Source of the DNA: Calliphora vicina
Lineage: Eukaryota; Arthropoda; Insecta; Diptera; Calliphoridae
Assembly: GCF_958450345.1 (NCBI RefSeq)
Contig: NC_088781.1
Span: 125,128,431 to 125,192,430, forward strand
Direction: 5' to 3'
Length of the DNA: 64,000 nt
Shown here piece after piece: positions 1 through 12,660 of the stretch. Within the stretch, counting starts at the first letter, position 1, and each line of letters opens with the position of its first letter. The translations under genes and the position numbers were made by a program. The notes beneath the pieces are model-generated. The model searched no databases. It worked only from the letters and a program-made list of their open reading frames with translations, and was not told where the DNA came from.

Positions 1-1112
1 TATTTTAATAATTCTTTTTTATAAAAAAACACTTTAAATTCCGTTTAAGTTTAAAAACATTTAAAATTTCACTTTCATACACCAGCAATTTGTTTTGTTT
101 ATTCTTAAAACATTATAATTTGTTGCACAGTTGCTTCTCAAGTCTTTTGTTTCTTAACATAATAATTTTTATAATAAATTTTATTTAAAATACTAACCCA
201 TTGAGCCAAACATGGCTAAACACACAACAGCACTAATAATAATTTTTGCCATTTTAATTTTTTTTCACTCTTGTTAATATATTTTCTAAAGTTATTTCTT
301 AAAAAAATAACTAAAAATATATAATAAATCCTTAAATATCCTTTGGTACTTTTTGTTGAATAAACTAGCGCTTTTTTTAAAAACGTTGTTTATGTGACGA
401 GTTTACGAATAAAACTGATGCTAAGAAAGAAACGCCCGCTATAAGAGGGCTGCAAAAAAATAAAACTCAAGCTGAATTATTCACAAAATAAAGAAGAAGA
501 TTTGTTAACTACACAGGTTTTGTAGACATTTTGCGTTATTTTTTTTTCGAAATAACTAAGATGAAGCTTAAGTCAAGTAAATGCGTAACTAAACATGTTT
601 TTTTGGATATGTTTGACGTTATTTTATTTATTTTTTTTTGTTCTTTATTTTTAAATTATTGTTTATGTGCTAATGTAAACCTAAACTAATATTTATTAAT
701 GTTACCAGTTTTGTTTAATGTATTCAACATAAAATTTGTAAATTAAATGATTGATTTTAACACACATATGACAAGCTTGATTTTATCTTGATGTTTTTGT
801 TTAATATTTCAAAACTAATAAATTCATTAATACAAAAAAATGAATATAATTAACAAATGACTTTGAAAAAACATTTCTTTTTCAAGGAGTTTTTAAACCA
901 ATAAATTTGAATTTTATGGCAACTAAACTAAACAAAAGTTTAGTTATAAGCTAAGCTTAAGACAAACCTAAATCTATTTAAAAAAGACCTAAATTTCATT
1001 TCAAGCTCTTAAATGTTTCCCTTTATTATTTTTTGCTTGTTTTGTTTCACATTTCAGCAAATGTCAAGGCTTTTGTGCGTCTTTTCTTTCTTTTGATGCC
1101 CTACACCATGAG
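1..1112. other. AT-rich intergenic sequence
   Basis: No open frame, RNA gene or repeat structure that I can support. Confidence 0.5.
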
Positions 1113-2200
1113 TGGTAAGGGTATAGGTTTGTCATTCCGTTTGTAATTTCTACATTTTTCATTTGCGATCACTTAAATTATATATATTCTGGATCGTCAT
1201 AGACAGTGAAGTCGATATAGCCATGTCCGTTTGTATGTTGAAATCAATTTTTCGAAGACCCAAAATAACTTATATACATGATTTGTACATTAATATATCC
1301 GTTATAGTCCCATTTCGGTTGTTATTTAAATTCTGGAAAAAACGGCCCACAAATGGCTAAGCTATTAACAAAAAACCACGACTACCTCCAAACCAATTGT
1401 TTATGTATATCTATAGTTCTAAGCCATTAATATAGACAATAAGGATAGCTAATGATAGACATTTCAAAGACCTTCCCAATTCGGACCGACAATGGTTCAA
1501 AATTGTGAAAAATATTTTTAAAGCCGAGTTTTTTTTTTCACCAAAACAATTATTATAGACAATATGAATAGCTAATGATACACATTTCAAAGACGTATTT
1601 ATATAATGCCATAGAATTCGGACCGATAATAGGTCTAAATCGGGAAAATAATTTTTTAAACCGATTTTTTTTACCCTACAATTTTTGTTCATCCATATTT
1701 TATATTCAATAATAACTTATGTGAAAAAAATGTTCAATCTTTTTCTTAAAGTATACTTTCGTGAAGGGTATATAAGATTTTACCTATATCTGGATTACTA
1801 AGTCATTAATATAGACAATATGAATGATATCTAATGATAGATATTTCAAAGACCTTTGCAATGACGTATATAAGACCATAGTAAGTTGGACCTACAATGG
1901 GTCAAAATCGGAAAAATATTTTTTAACCCGAATTTTTTATTTTTTCACAAAATGTTTTTTTTCGCTAAATATTAAAAAAAAATTGAAAAAATAAAAAAAA
2001 AAATTTAAATTCAAAAAAAAAATTGAAAATTTAAAAAAAAAACAATTCGAACATTTTTTTCCAAAAAATTAAAAAACTACTTTGGATAAAAAAAATAAAT
2101 TTTGTTTACCTAAAAATATTAAAAATTTTTATTTTGAAGTATAATTTGGTGAAGGGTATATAAGATTCCGCACAGCCGCTTATAGCTCTCTTACTTGTTT
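1113..2200 (-). mobile_element. Mini-me-type non-autonomous element, copy 1
   Basis: Begins with GGTAAGGGTATA and a TTTGTCATTCCGTTTGTAAT block, then a TATATATATTCTGGATC core, a CATGTCCGTTTGT run, a long A/T-rich body, and ends with GAAGGGTATATAAGATT and CTCTCTTACTTG. The layout (TA run, conserved core, GTCY run) fits the dipteran mini-me elements. The GTCY run is eroded here, so this looks like an old copy. It has no coding capacity. Confidence 0.7.
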
Positions 2201-3263
2201 TTTTTATTTGTTATTATTTATTTTTGTCACCAGGCGGTACCAAGCCTTTAAACAAATATTTGCTTGGTGTTTAATGTTTTAAGTTGAAGTTTTGTTTGAT
2301 TTTTATCTCTGGGTGTAACTGGTTAATCAAATATTTTTTCTTGAAATCTAAACCGTATAAACGTGTTAAAAATATTTTTAAAAATCTTAATGTCTATGAA
2401 TCATAGAACATGTTGTTATCAAATAACCAAGAATTATATAAACTCATCAAAGTATTTTAAGAATTTTGTAGAAAAAAAAAAACATCTTTTGAAAGTGAAA
2501 TGTATAAGAATAAAATAGCAAAATTTTAGCAATTCATATTGACGCAAGAAATCTTACGAAATTTTTAACATGAACAATAGAATAAGAACAAAAAAGAACA
2601 ATTAGAAGAGAAAAATTAGCATATTAATACATTTGTATAGGTTTTAATTTTAGTAACAAATATGCAAAATTATAGTTATTAGCATTTGTTGTTTATACTT
2701 AATCCGGTTAACTGACAAACTGGGTTTTCTTAGTTAATCGGTGTTTTTATATCAAACATTTGGTCTGATTTAAAATATATTTTATTTCGATAGACAATTT
2801 CAGGAATTACAATAATTCTAATTAGTAGAGGAGAATCAAACCACACATCGCTTATTTGCTGCAATGTCGTCACAACTCAAAAATGGTAATTATTCAGGAG
2901 TCACAATGTATTAAAACATCTTATTTACCATGCAATGGTGCTATTAACTCGAAATTTGTTTTTTTTAATTATGACGTTGTTGCAGCAAACGAGCGACATC
3001 CAAAATTATTCGGGCTCCGATGTATTGAAATTCCATATAATTCAAGCAGTTTAGCCTAAATCTTACTAATGATTCATTCTTTCAATGAATTTCACTTGGT
3101 TAGCGTTTTTGTTTTTTAAATTTAATTTTATTAGTCATTTTAAAAATATAATATTTTTTCCTGACTACAAAATGCGATAAATGATATAAAGATTTAAAAT
3201 ATTTGCTTTCAATGTCGGTTAACCGGTTTTATCAAACTGGGCTAACCGAAAAATTGGTTTTCT
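2201..3263. other. AT-rich intergenic sequence between two mini-me-type copies
   Basis: The motif GGTTAACTGACAAACTGGG (about 2706) and GGTTAACCGGTTTTATCAAA (about 3217) are loosely related. The 67-residue open frame at 2856 has no recognisable domain. Confidence 0.4.
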
Positions 3264-3871
3264 AACAAGTAAGAGATCTATATTCGGCTATGATTAATCT
3301 TATATACCCTTCACCAAATTATACTTCAAAATAAAAATTTTAAATATTTTTATTTCATTTTTTGGAAAAAAAAATTTTCAAATTGTTTTTTTGAATTTAA
3401 AATAATTAATATTTCGAAAAAAACTTTTGGTGAAAAAAAAATTCGGGTTAAAAATATGTTTTTCCGATTTTGACCCATTGTAGGTCCAACTTACTATGAT
3501 GGTCTTTAAAATATCTATCATTAGATATCGATATTGTCTATATTAATGACTTAGTAATCCAGATATAGGACAAAAATCGAGGTTGTCCTGGTTTTTTCCT
3601 TATATCTCAGCCATTTGTGGACCGATTTTCTCGAGCCGGAAGAATTCCGGAGATATAGATGTATGAATCGTGTATTTATTGGGATTATTTTTGGGCTTCG
3701 GAAAGTTGATTTCAACAGACAGACAGCCAGACGGACATGGCTTAATCGACTCCGCTATCTATAAGGATCCAGAATATATATACTTTATAGGGTCGGAAAA
3801 TTATATTGTGAAAATTACAAAAATGACAAACTTATATTTATATACCCTTCTCACGAAGGTAAAGGGTATAA
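3264..3871 (+). mobile_element. Mini-me-type element, copy 2
   Basis: Opposite orientation to copy 1. Starts AACAAGTAAGAG, carries the CTTATATACCCTTCACC block, the ACGGACATGGCTTAATCGAC core with GGATCCAGAATATATATA, and ends CACGAAGGTAAAGGGTATA. The small open frame at 3670-3885 is the element's core read through and is not a gene. It abuts a mariner relic on its right side. Confidence 0.78.
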
Positions 3872-3880
3872 AAAGGGACA

Positions 3881-4247
3881 ATTAAAAAAAGTTTGAAGAC
3901 CAAGAATTGGAGGCATTACTCCATGAAGATTGTTGTCAAACTCATCAAGAGCTTGCAAAATTATTGGGAGCAGCAGGATTCATCCAAAAGCAGGGAAATT
4001 GAGTATCATACGAATTGAAGCCGATAGACTTTAAAAAACGTTTTGCATGTCCGAAATAATGTTTGAACGATATAAAAGAAAATCATTTTTACACCGAGTC
4101 AGTACTTGCCCAGAAAAATGTATCCATTACGATAACCCGAAGCGTAAGAGATCGTAGATGAAACCCGACCAATCAGCCGGTTCGACACCAAAGACAAATA
4201 TCCATGGGACTAAGGTAATGCCCTGTATTTGGTGGGAAGCTATTTAA
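3881..4247 (+). pseudogene. Mariner transposase relic
   Basis: Forward reading gives FEDQELEALLHEDCCQTHQE, then LAKLLG, IQKQGN, a stop, YELKP, then SITITRSVRDRR and an HG..V-CIWW-like end. These blocks follow the order seen in mariner transposases: helix-turn-helix region, IQKQGNWVPYELKP, HYDNPKR, then WW. At least two stops and several shifts break it, and no terminal repeats were identified. It is an inactive fragment lacking most of the catalytic domain. Confidence 0.8.
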
Positions 4248-4461
4248 GATGCCTTTCAAAAAATATAAAATCTTTATAAGGAAGCAAGAAAATAAGAAAA
4301 TTCAACAATTTCTCAATTTTGAAATTCAAAATCGATTATTTTTGGACTCGTAAAATATGTATTTATTAATAGTTTAACTACCAACAAATTTAAATCTGCC
4401 CGATATTATAAAAAAAAGATTTGTTGTTATTTTGAAATGTGATTTTTCAAATGCGTATAAC

Positions 4462-4648
4462 CATAGAGAAAACACATAGAGCGGAAACTCTCCTGTCAAA
4501 GACCTAACTCAGTTGTCAAAAACCTAAGTGGTGAGAATGTATTAGTAAAAAAACTATGTGAAAACAAAAACAACACTCGTATGTGTGATTATTTTGAGTA
4601 ACTTTTTTGTTTGAGTTTTTTTCGAGTTTCCGCTCTATGTTCTCTATG
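4462..4648. mobile_element. hAT-like MITE with perfect 8-bp target duplication
   Basis: 187 bp. Ends are inverted: CATAGAG at the left, with AGAGCGGAAACTC just inside, and GAGTTTCCGCTCT then CTCTATG at the right. It is flanked on both sides by CGTATAAC (4454-4461 and 4649-4656), an exact 8-bp target-site duplication, which is the hAT hallmark. No coding capacity. A degraded relative lies at 58062-58211. Confidence 0.82.
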
Positions 4649-4662
4649 CGTATAACTCAATT

Positions 4663-4831
4663 CATAGAATCCAATCATTGTGGGAATCGGTTTTGATAAC
4701 GACAGAAAAAGTACATTGGTCTCGAGAAATTAAATTCTTTATCGATTATCAAAAAATTGCATTGGATGTTATAAGTCAAATGTACTTTTTTAACGTTTTC
4801 AAAACCGATTCCGACAATGATCGGATTCTAT
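4663..4831. mobile_element. Inverted-repeat MITE next to the hAT-like MITE
   Basis: About 169 bp with long inverted ends: CATAGAATCCAATCATTG at the left and CAATGATCGGATTCTATG at the right, followed inward by matching GGAATCGGTTTT/AAAACCGATTCC and AAAAAGTACATT/AATGTACTTTTT blocks. Only about 45 bp in the middle are unpaired. No clear target duplication was found, so the family is unknown. Confidence 0.7.
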
Positions 4832-5891
4832 GACAACCCCGAATATCTTTAAGAGACATATAGCACGCGACATTATATTTTTATAGACCTAATAAATAGC
4901 TTTAATTATACAATAAAATCTTTGATTTTAGACAAACCGCAAAAAATTAAAATGAATGTCTGAGGTTTTCTATTTTGGGAATAGCGCCGCTCCTCAGGGG
5001 TTTTTGTATCAAAAATAAACTCGAATACTCCTCTGCTACGTCTATGTGAAATTCCATGTCAATCAAGTTAGAAATGGCAGATTTATTTCAAAAATAGAAA
5101 TCGCAGGAAATAAATTATTGACAAGTTTAAATTAAATATTTAAAACAAACTATTCTAGAAAGTTGTTTGTCTCTTCTCTCTAAAATGTATAAAAGAAGCA
5201 CTTAGCACCTAGCAAAAAAAGGGCTAACGATATATAGATAAAATATTTAGGTATGTAGAAATATTTCAAATGATCGTTTGCAAAATAATTGTTGAGCTCA
5301 GGTGACAATAGAATTAATTTATAAGAAATGTTAAGCTCAAATAAATAATAAAAGGAAAATAATAAATATGTACATCACATTTTGGTTCTCGAATCGATCA
5401 CTAGCACAGTTCTTTACCAAACATTTAACGTCCTCAACTTGTATAATTTGTATTTATTTTTTTCACGCAATTTATTATATTTCTTAAACTTGTTATATAA
5501 AACATAATTAGTTTGTATCAAAATTATTAATTAATCGACATTCATCACTTTGCTATTTTGTAGTAGAAAAATTAATTATTTTAAAAATTCTATTAATTGT
5601 TTTTAGCTGTTTACTAATTTAGTACCCTGAATATTATTTTCAATAGGTGCATATGAGTGAAAAGGAAACATTATACATTGCAAGTAATCATAACAACACA
5701 CAACAATATCTCAAGGCTTAGATATTGTTGTATACTGCTATTTGAACATGAGGTGATGAGTCAATCAGTAACGTCTCTATATAGATAAAAGTTATGTTGT
5801 ATTATTAACAATAAAAAGATATTAAAAAGTTTTCTGTTGAGTATTTTATTTTTAAAACTTACGGTAAGTAGATGATATATATTTTATTTTA

Positions 5892-6515
5892 CAACGAGTT
5901 ATAGAATAATCATATAATATAAAAGATCGTTTTTACAATTAAGTATAAAAATCAAATTTGTTTATTCTTAAAATTATTTTTAATACCAATTCCTAAAGTT
6001 ATAAATTTAAAAATATAAGTATTCATTTTATTCAAAAAATTCCTCGTGTTTAAATTAAACATAGGCTCACAGGTTATGTAAATGGTGGCTTAGTTAGAGT
6101 TAGTTTTCAGTTTAATCCTTGAACTAGTTTCTGGAAAAGGATGCAGCATATAAATTTATGAAATAAAAATCAAATATTTAGATACTAACCATCAAATTTT
6201 TACTCACGCCAACTTAAAGTATGCTTTATTTTTATCAACAGATGTTAGCATATTTTATTCATTTTATTGAGCACAAAAAAAAATTCACTTCAATTCACAT
6301 AAAAATCTTTAAAAATTTGAATTTTTCTTTACAATTTATTTTTCAACGAGTTATAGAATAATCATATAATATAAAAGATCGTTTTTACAATTAAGTATAA
6401 AAATCAAATTTGTTTATTCTTAAAATTATTTTTAATACCAATTCCTAAAGTTATAAATTTAAAAATATAAGTATTCATTTTATTCAAAAAATTCCTCGTG
6501 TTTAAATTAAACATA
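5892..6515. repeat. 172-bp direct repeat flanking a 279-bp duplicated segment (A-B-A)
   Basis: Bases 5892-6063 and 6344-6515 appear identical by eye. Between them lies segment B (6064-6342), which recurs, apparently identical, at 8429-8707. No open frame of note is present. The pattern suggests a recent rearrangement, not an old transposon. Confidence 0.85.
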
Positions 6516-6547
6516 CCAGAAAAAAAACTAACTAATTACGCACTTTT

Positions 6548-6990
6548 AATCCATTTGTTTAGTTTAAGTCATATAATATACACTGCCTTAAAGTATGCTA
6601 CAATATTTCGGCGAATAATTAAGTAATCATACATAAAAATATATTTCAAAAAGTATTGCAGACTTCAGGCGCTTTACACACAGGGTTGTATGGAATGGTT
6701 TCCAAAAAAATGAAAAAAAAGTTCATCCAATCAAAATTTAAATATGATTTTCGGATTCAGCGTATCGAGTTACGGTAAGTAGGGTTTTCCAGCCAAATTC
6801 GCCCAGTAGTTTGGGAGAAAAAAGCAAAAAACATAAAATCGGAAAACATGAAAAAATACAATTGAGTTTTTTTATAGCAGGGTCCACATGACGTATGAGT
6901 GTTAAAAAACTTACTGAACTTAATTTAAATGGTAATAATTATTGCAAATATAATAATTGTCAGATCTTTTAGTAAATTGCTCTTGATCGT
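6548..6990. repeat. Diverged direct repeat, first copy
   Basis: Shares with 7465-8000 the blocks CTTAAAGTATGCTACAATAT, GGCGCTTTACA, CAAATTCGCCCAGTAGTTTG, GCAGGGTCCACATGACG and CAGATCTTTTAGTAAATTGC, with small indels. A more diverged relative of the middle part occurs near 7190-7260. The right inverted end seen in the second copy is missing here. Confidence 0.7.
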
Positions 6991-7468
6991 ACATATTAGT
7001 TTTTACTTATTAATAATAAATTAATTAACGAATCTACGCAAGCTTATGGTTTAAATACAATTTCATAGATACATATTTGATTATAACAAAACTGACGTAC
7101 AGGTTTGAAATGCTTTAGCACACTCTTTTAAAAATGTTCTTGAATAAAATATTAATTGTAATTTTCAGGTTGAATCACAGTAAATAAGATTTTTCAGCCA
7201 AAATCGAATAGTAGTTTTAGAGTAAACTGTAAAAAACCTAAAATCGTGAAATTTTTAAAATGTCAATATTAGTTTTCAAAGCAACCTACAGTATGCATTA
7301 GATTTAAAACAGGATCTCTATGAACTAACAACATTTGCTGCAAGCATAAACATTTAAGACCTTATTCAAAAACAGCTTGTAAATTTATTAAGTTTTATAA
7401 ATCCTATTTTGTTTTATAAACCTTTGATAAAGAATAAAATTAGCTAACTATGCTTATGTCTTTCCCAT

Positions 7469-7887
7469 TGTTTAGTTTAAGTTAAATAATATACAATGCC
7501 TTAAAGTATGCTACAATATTTGGGGAACAATTAAGTATTCATACATTAAAATAAATTCCAAAAAGTATTGCAGACATCAGGCGCTTTACAAACAGAGTTG
7601 TATGGAAACCAATTTCCAAAAAAAAATCAAAAAAAAAATCATCCAATTAAAATTTCAGTATGATTTTCGGATTCAGCGTGTTGAGTTACGGTAAATAGGG
7701 GTTTCCAGCCAAATTCGCCCAGTAGTTTGGGAGAAAAAAGCAAAAAACATAAAATCGGAAAACTTGAAAAATTACAATTGGGTTTTTTTATGGCAGGGTC
7801 CACATGACGTATGAGTTTTAAACAATTTACTGAACTGATAATATTGTAGCATACTTTAAGGCATTGTATATTATATGACTAAACACG
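7469..7887. mobile_element. MITE with roughly 40-bp terminal inverted repeats
   Basis: The left end has TGTTTAGTTTAAGTTAAAT then ATACAATGCCTTAAAGTATG; the right end has CATACTTTAAGGCATTGTAT then TATATGACTAAACA. The ends are mutual reverse complements apart from a few changes. The interior is non-coding. No clear target duplication. The related copy at 6548 keeps only the left end. Confidence 0.65.
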
Positions 7888-8428
7888 TTTTACTGAACTG
7901 AAAATATTTTCACGTGAAGATGATTTAATTTAAATGTTTATAATAATGGTAAATTTAATGATAATTGTCAGATCTTTTAGTAAATTGCTATAGATCTAAC
8001 TACCATAAGTAAAAAACAGAACGGAGCAGAACGCAACATATTTGATTAAAACAAAACTGACATTCTTAAAGTATGCTGTAATATATTTTAAAAGTATTGC
8101 TGGGCCGTTACACCCTAATTCGATTCGAATGGATATTTTTTCGAATTACTATCATCTCTATCGGCAATAACATGTGAAATTTATATTCCATGAAATATCG
8201 ATTTCCCTCGAAGGGTTTTCCCTAGCTATCGTGATATTCCCATGAACTTTTCATTCATAATAGTTAATTTTGTTTTAGCAACTTGATTTAGACGCTTTAG
8301 CACAATTTTAATAAAAATTCATGGTGATTTTCAAAAAACATTTTTAAGATGTTCTTGAATAAAATTTTATAAGTTCAGCATGTTGAGCTACTGTAAATAG
8401 AATTTTTCATATCTAGTTACGGTAAATA

Positions 8429-8707
8429 GGCTCACAGGTTATGTAAATGGTGGCTTAGTTAGAGTTAGTTTTCAGTTTAATCCTTGAACTAGTTTCTGGA
8501 AAAGGATGCAGCATATAAATTTATGAAATAAAAATCAAATATTTAGATACTAACCATCAAATTTTTACTCACGCCAACTTAAAGTATGCTTTATTTTTAT
8601 CAACAGATGTTAGCATATTTTATTCATTTTATTGAGCACAAAAAAAAATTCACTTCAATTCACATAAAAATCTTTAAAAATTTGAATTTTTCTTTACAAT
8701 TTATTTT
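8429..8707. repeat. Second copy of 279-bp segment B
   Basis: Starts GGCTCACAGGTTATG and ends ACAATTTATTTT, matching 6064-6342 base for base as far as I can read, including a run of nine A. The 89-residue open frame at 8586-8855 begins in this copy and is AT-rich chance coding. Confidence 0.85.
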
Positions 8708-9889
8708 CTTTTCATTAAGTTTTAAAATGTTTTTGTTATTTTTGGATTTGCATTTCAATCTATATACAATTTTTTATCATTTCTATCTCGTTATATTGAA
8801 AATACTATTTTTTAATTGTTTTGAAATTTATATAAAAAAAAAGAAAATTAAATAAAGAAAATTATTTTGCAGTATTGTTTTATTTTAATTAAATTAATAG
8901 GAATAGAAGTACTTTATTTTATAACTATTTTTTTTATTGTTTATTACTTGCTAAAGTTTTATGAAAGACAAGTTTTTATTTTATATATAAAAAAAAACTA
9001 TTTTAAAATGAAAGCTTAATTAAATGACTTAAATGGTTTACTCAAAAAAATAAAATATTTGTATGTATTTACTATATAAATATATTACACAAAATCAAAT
9101 ACAAATAATTATAATATAAATGATATTTATATCATTTTTTTTTTTTGCTTTTGTATAATGAAGACTTGCAGGATTTCATGTTTCAGTCATAAAATTATGT
9201 ATTGTAATTGAAATAAATGTATTATGTTATTTTTTCATAATGTTTTAAGTGGAAAGTTTTTTTGTTTTCAAAGAATTTGTTATATTACTAATTTTTTATT
9301 ATTATTAATTTTTAATATTTAACTATTTTTTAAATTGTTTGTGTGTTTGTTAGAAATTCTTTAAGAATTTTGGTTTTTATTAGTTTTATCATACTTTTTG
9401 GATTTTATTTTCTTTTTAATTTAAATATTAAATTTAATTTCTTTTATCTAAGGCACTTTTAAAATAATTTATGTTTATTTTTTTCTTTTTAATTAAATAT
9501 TAAATGTTTCATTAAACAGCCCCATTTGGGTTGGTTTGATTTATTTTTATTATTATTTTGTTTATATTAATTGAATATTAATTATTTGCGCGTGATTTTT
9601 TGTTGTATATTTATTAAAACTGTCATAGGCTATTTTTATTTGTTTAAACTTGAAATTGTAATCGTTGCTTTAAAATGAACTCATAATCAGAGAATTTAAT
9701 TTGTTGGCCATTTTTTTAGATGCAAAAAAGTGTCAGCTTTAAAATGTTACTTTGGAAAGCTGGTTTGAAACGAAAGCTGTTTTATATGACAAATATATTA
9801 GTCACTGGCTAATTTATTGAAATTTCTAAATGTTTGTAATGTAGACATTTTAAAAATTGTCCTGAGTTGTTCAGAGTTATAATTTATTA
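8708..9889. other. AT-rich intergenic sequence
   Basis: T-rich low-complexity DNA. No supported feature. Confidence 0.5.
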
Positions 9890-10915
9890 CAATAGTGCAT
9901 TGCAGTGTATTATAAAACAATATATACAATGCATTATAACTGTTATAAAAGATTATAACACATTAAAATGTTTTATATCAGAAGTATAACAGTATTGCAA
10001 CGTATTATAAAATATTTAATTTATTATAACTGTGTTATAATAGATTATAATACTGTTATAATATTTTATAACTATGCTATAACACCTTATGTTTTATATC
10101 TGTATTATAATGTGTTATAATTGTATTAGAGTGTAATAATAGCAGTATTATAATGTACCAAAACATATTTAATCCATCATAACGTTGTTTAATGGATTAT
10201 AATAGTGTTATAAAAGATTATAACAGTTTTATAATAGATTATACCATCGTTATAATAGTTTACAACAGTGTTATAAAAAATTACAACAGTGCTGTGATAG
10301 ATTATAACAGTTTTAAAATATATTATAACAGTGTTATAAAATATTATAATATTATTATAAACGATGGAGTATTATAAAAGTTTTTATTCATTATAACAAA
10401 GTTATAAAAGATTATGACAGTGTTATAAACGATAATAAGAGTATTATAATAGATTCTAACTGTGTTAAAATAAATTATAATAGTGTTATAAAATATAATA
10501 ATATTATAAACGATTATAATAGATTATAACAGTGTTATAAACAATAATAAGAGTATTATAATAGCTTTTTACAGTGTTACAATAGATTATAATAGTCCTA
10601 TAATAGATTTTAACAGTGTTATAAAATATAATAATATTATAAAGGATTATAATAAATTACAACACTGTTGGTCTATTATAACACAGTGTTGTAATGGATT
10701 ATAACAGTGTTCTAATATATTATCACACTGTTATAATCTATTATACCAGTGTTAAAATGTTTATAACAAGGTTATACTAAATTATAACAGTTTTATAATA
10801 TATTATAAGTGTTTTACTAAATTGTAACAGTGTTATACTAGATTATTACAGTTTTATACTAGATTATAACAGTGTTATAATAGATTATAACACTATTACA
10901 ATTTGTTCATAACTG
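9890..10915. repeat. Diverged 21-bp palindromic satellite, block 1
   Basis: Repeats of the form GTTATAAT-NN-ATTATAAC separated by about three bases, mostly AGT. Each monomer is a near-perfect dyad. Many monomers have drifted, so the period is irregular. The small open frames inside are by-products. Confidence 0.8.
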
Positions 10916-11959
10916 AATTATAACAAAGCACTTAAAGAAAATATTACATTGTTGTTATAAATTCAATTCAGTTTTATTAAACATTTTTTAGCCTCTTCAA
11001 ATAAACCTTTAAATCTCTGATATATGACTCACTAACCTCACAAACTTTTCTTACTATTAAGTTGTAAACTTTGTCCCTAATTTATGCTAATAAAACTTGC
11101 TGCAACTATTACTGCTATTGCTAATTAATTTAAGGGTTAAGGAAGTAGTTTTTTTAATTCATTGTTTTCTATTTATGTAAGTTATTAGGTCTCTTAGTTT
11201 TTAGAACAGTTTTTTGTTTTATTATCATCCAAAATTGTTTTTATAATTAAATACTACCTTAAAAAACAAAAAACCTAGGCACCTAAAAATTGAGACAAGG
11301 AGAGAGAAAAATAAAATAAAAATTCAATTCTTTTTGGTTAATTAAGAAAAAGCCTTTAAGTCTTCTAGTTAAATATAGAGTTTAATTGTTTAATATTTTT
11401 GTTTAACAAAAAAATAGAAAATCTACCACCCTATAGTTTTTTTTATATAGAAATTTTATGTTTTGAAAAATATTTTTTTGTTTTGTTTTATAAATTACTT
11501 ATTTACAAATGTTTTATATAATTTTATATCATATATGTTTAAAGTAAAGTATACTACACATGTGCAAGTTGGTTTTTTTTTAAATCTTAAGTTATATAGC
11601 TTAGTTAAAATCATAATTATCATAAATATTTATTTATTTTGTAAGTTTTAAGTTTTTCTTTTTCAGTTTTTTATTTTATTTATAATTTCTTTAAATAAAA
11701 TAATTAAACAATTACTAGTACAAATATCACGGTTTTACAGCTTAAAATCGTAATTTATTTATGAGTTTCTATATATTATTATTTTTGTGTTTTATCAAAT
11801 TATTTTAATTTAAAAATTATATTAGTTTTTTAATAAGAAATTAAGTAAAAATTAAAAGATTAACTAAAGAAGGAAAATTTTACTACATAACTTACGTGTC
11901 AAAAATCGTACACTTATGTATGAACTACAAAATTGTATTGCAATAAACTTATGATTTGT
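10916..11959. other. AT-rich spacer between the two 21-bp satellite blocks
   Basis: No supported gene. The 62-residue open frame at 11463 is low-complexity Phe/Ile/Tyr chance coding. Confidence 0.45.
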
Positions 11960-12660
11960 AATAATACAGTTAATTGATTATAACAGTTTAATAATGAATT
12001 AAAGTAGTGTTATAAGTTCTTATAACAATGTTTTAATGGATTATAATCGTGTTATGAATTATTATAACAGCATTATAGTAAATGTAATAAATTATAATAA
12101 AGTTATAATGTAGTTGTAAAGAAATATAAAGATCATAATAATTTATAACACCGTTATAAGAAATAAATTGGTGTTTTATGAATTATAATACTTTTATAAT
12201 AAATTATAATTATTTAAATAAATTATAATTATTTAAATAAATTATAACAGTGCTATAATAAATTATAACAATGTTATAAAAAATTATAACAGTATTATAA
12301 TATATTATAACTCTGTTATAATAAATTATAACAGAGTTATAATAAATTATAACAGAGTTATAATAAATTATAACAGAGTTATAATAAATTATAACAGAGT
12401 TATAATAAATTATAACAGAGTTATAATAAATTATAACAGTTATAATAAATTATAACAGAGTTATAATAAATTAAAACATCGTTATAATAAATTATAACAG
12501 CGTTATAATAAATTAAAACTTCGTAATAATAAATTATAACATCGTTATAATAAATTATAATAGCGTTATAATAAATTATAACAGCATTATAATAAATTAT
12601 AACAGCGTTATAATAAATTATAACAGCGTTATAAAAAATTATAATTATTATTACATTAAT
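11960..12660. repeat. 21-bp palindromic satellite, block 2 (more homogeneous)
   Basis: Same family as the block at 9.9-10.9 kb. From about 12240 the unit is regular, GTTATAATAAATTATAAC plus AGA or AGC. The 81-residue minus-strand open frame at 12421-12666 follows from the 21-bp (7-codon) period and is rejected as a gene. Confidence 0.85.

Noticed and set aside
8586..8855. 89-residue open frame rich in Phe, Leu and Lys
   Set aside because: Chance frame in AT-rich DNA within and after a duplicated non-coding segment; the other copy of the segment does not keep the same frame end.
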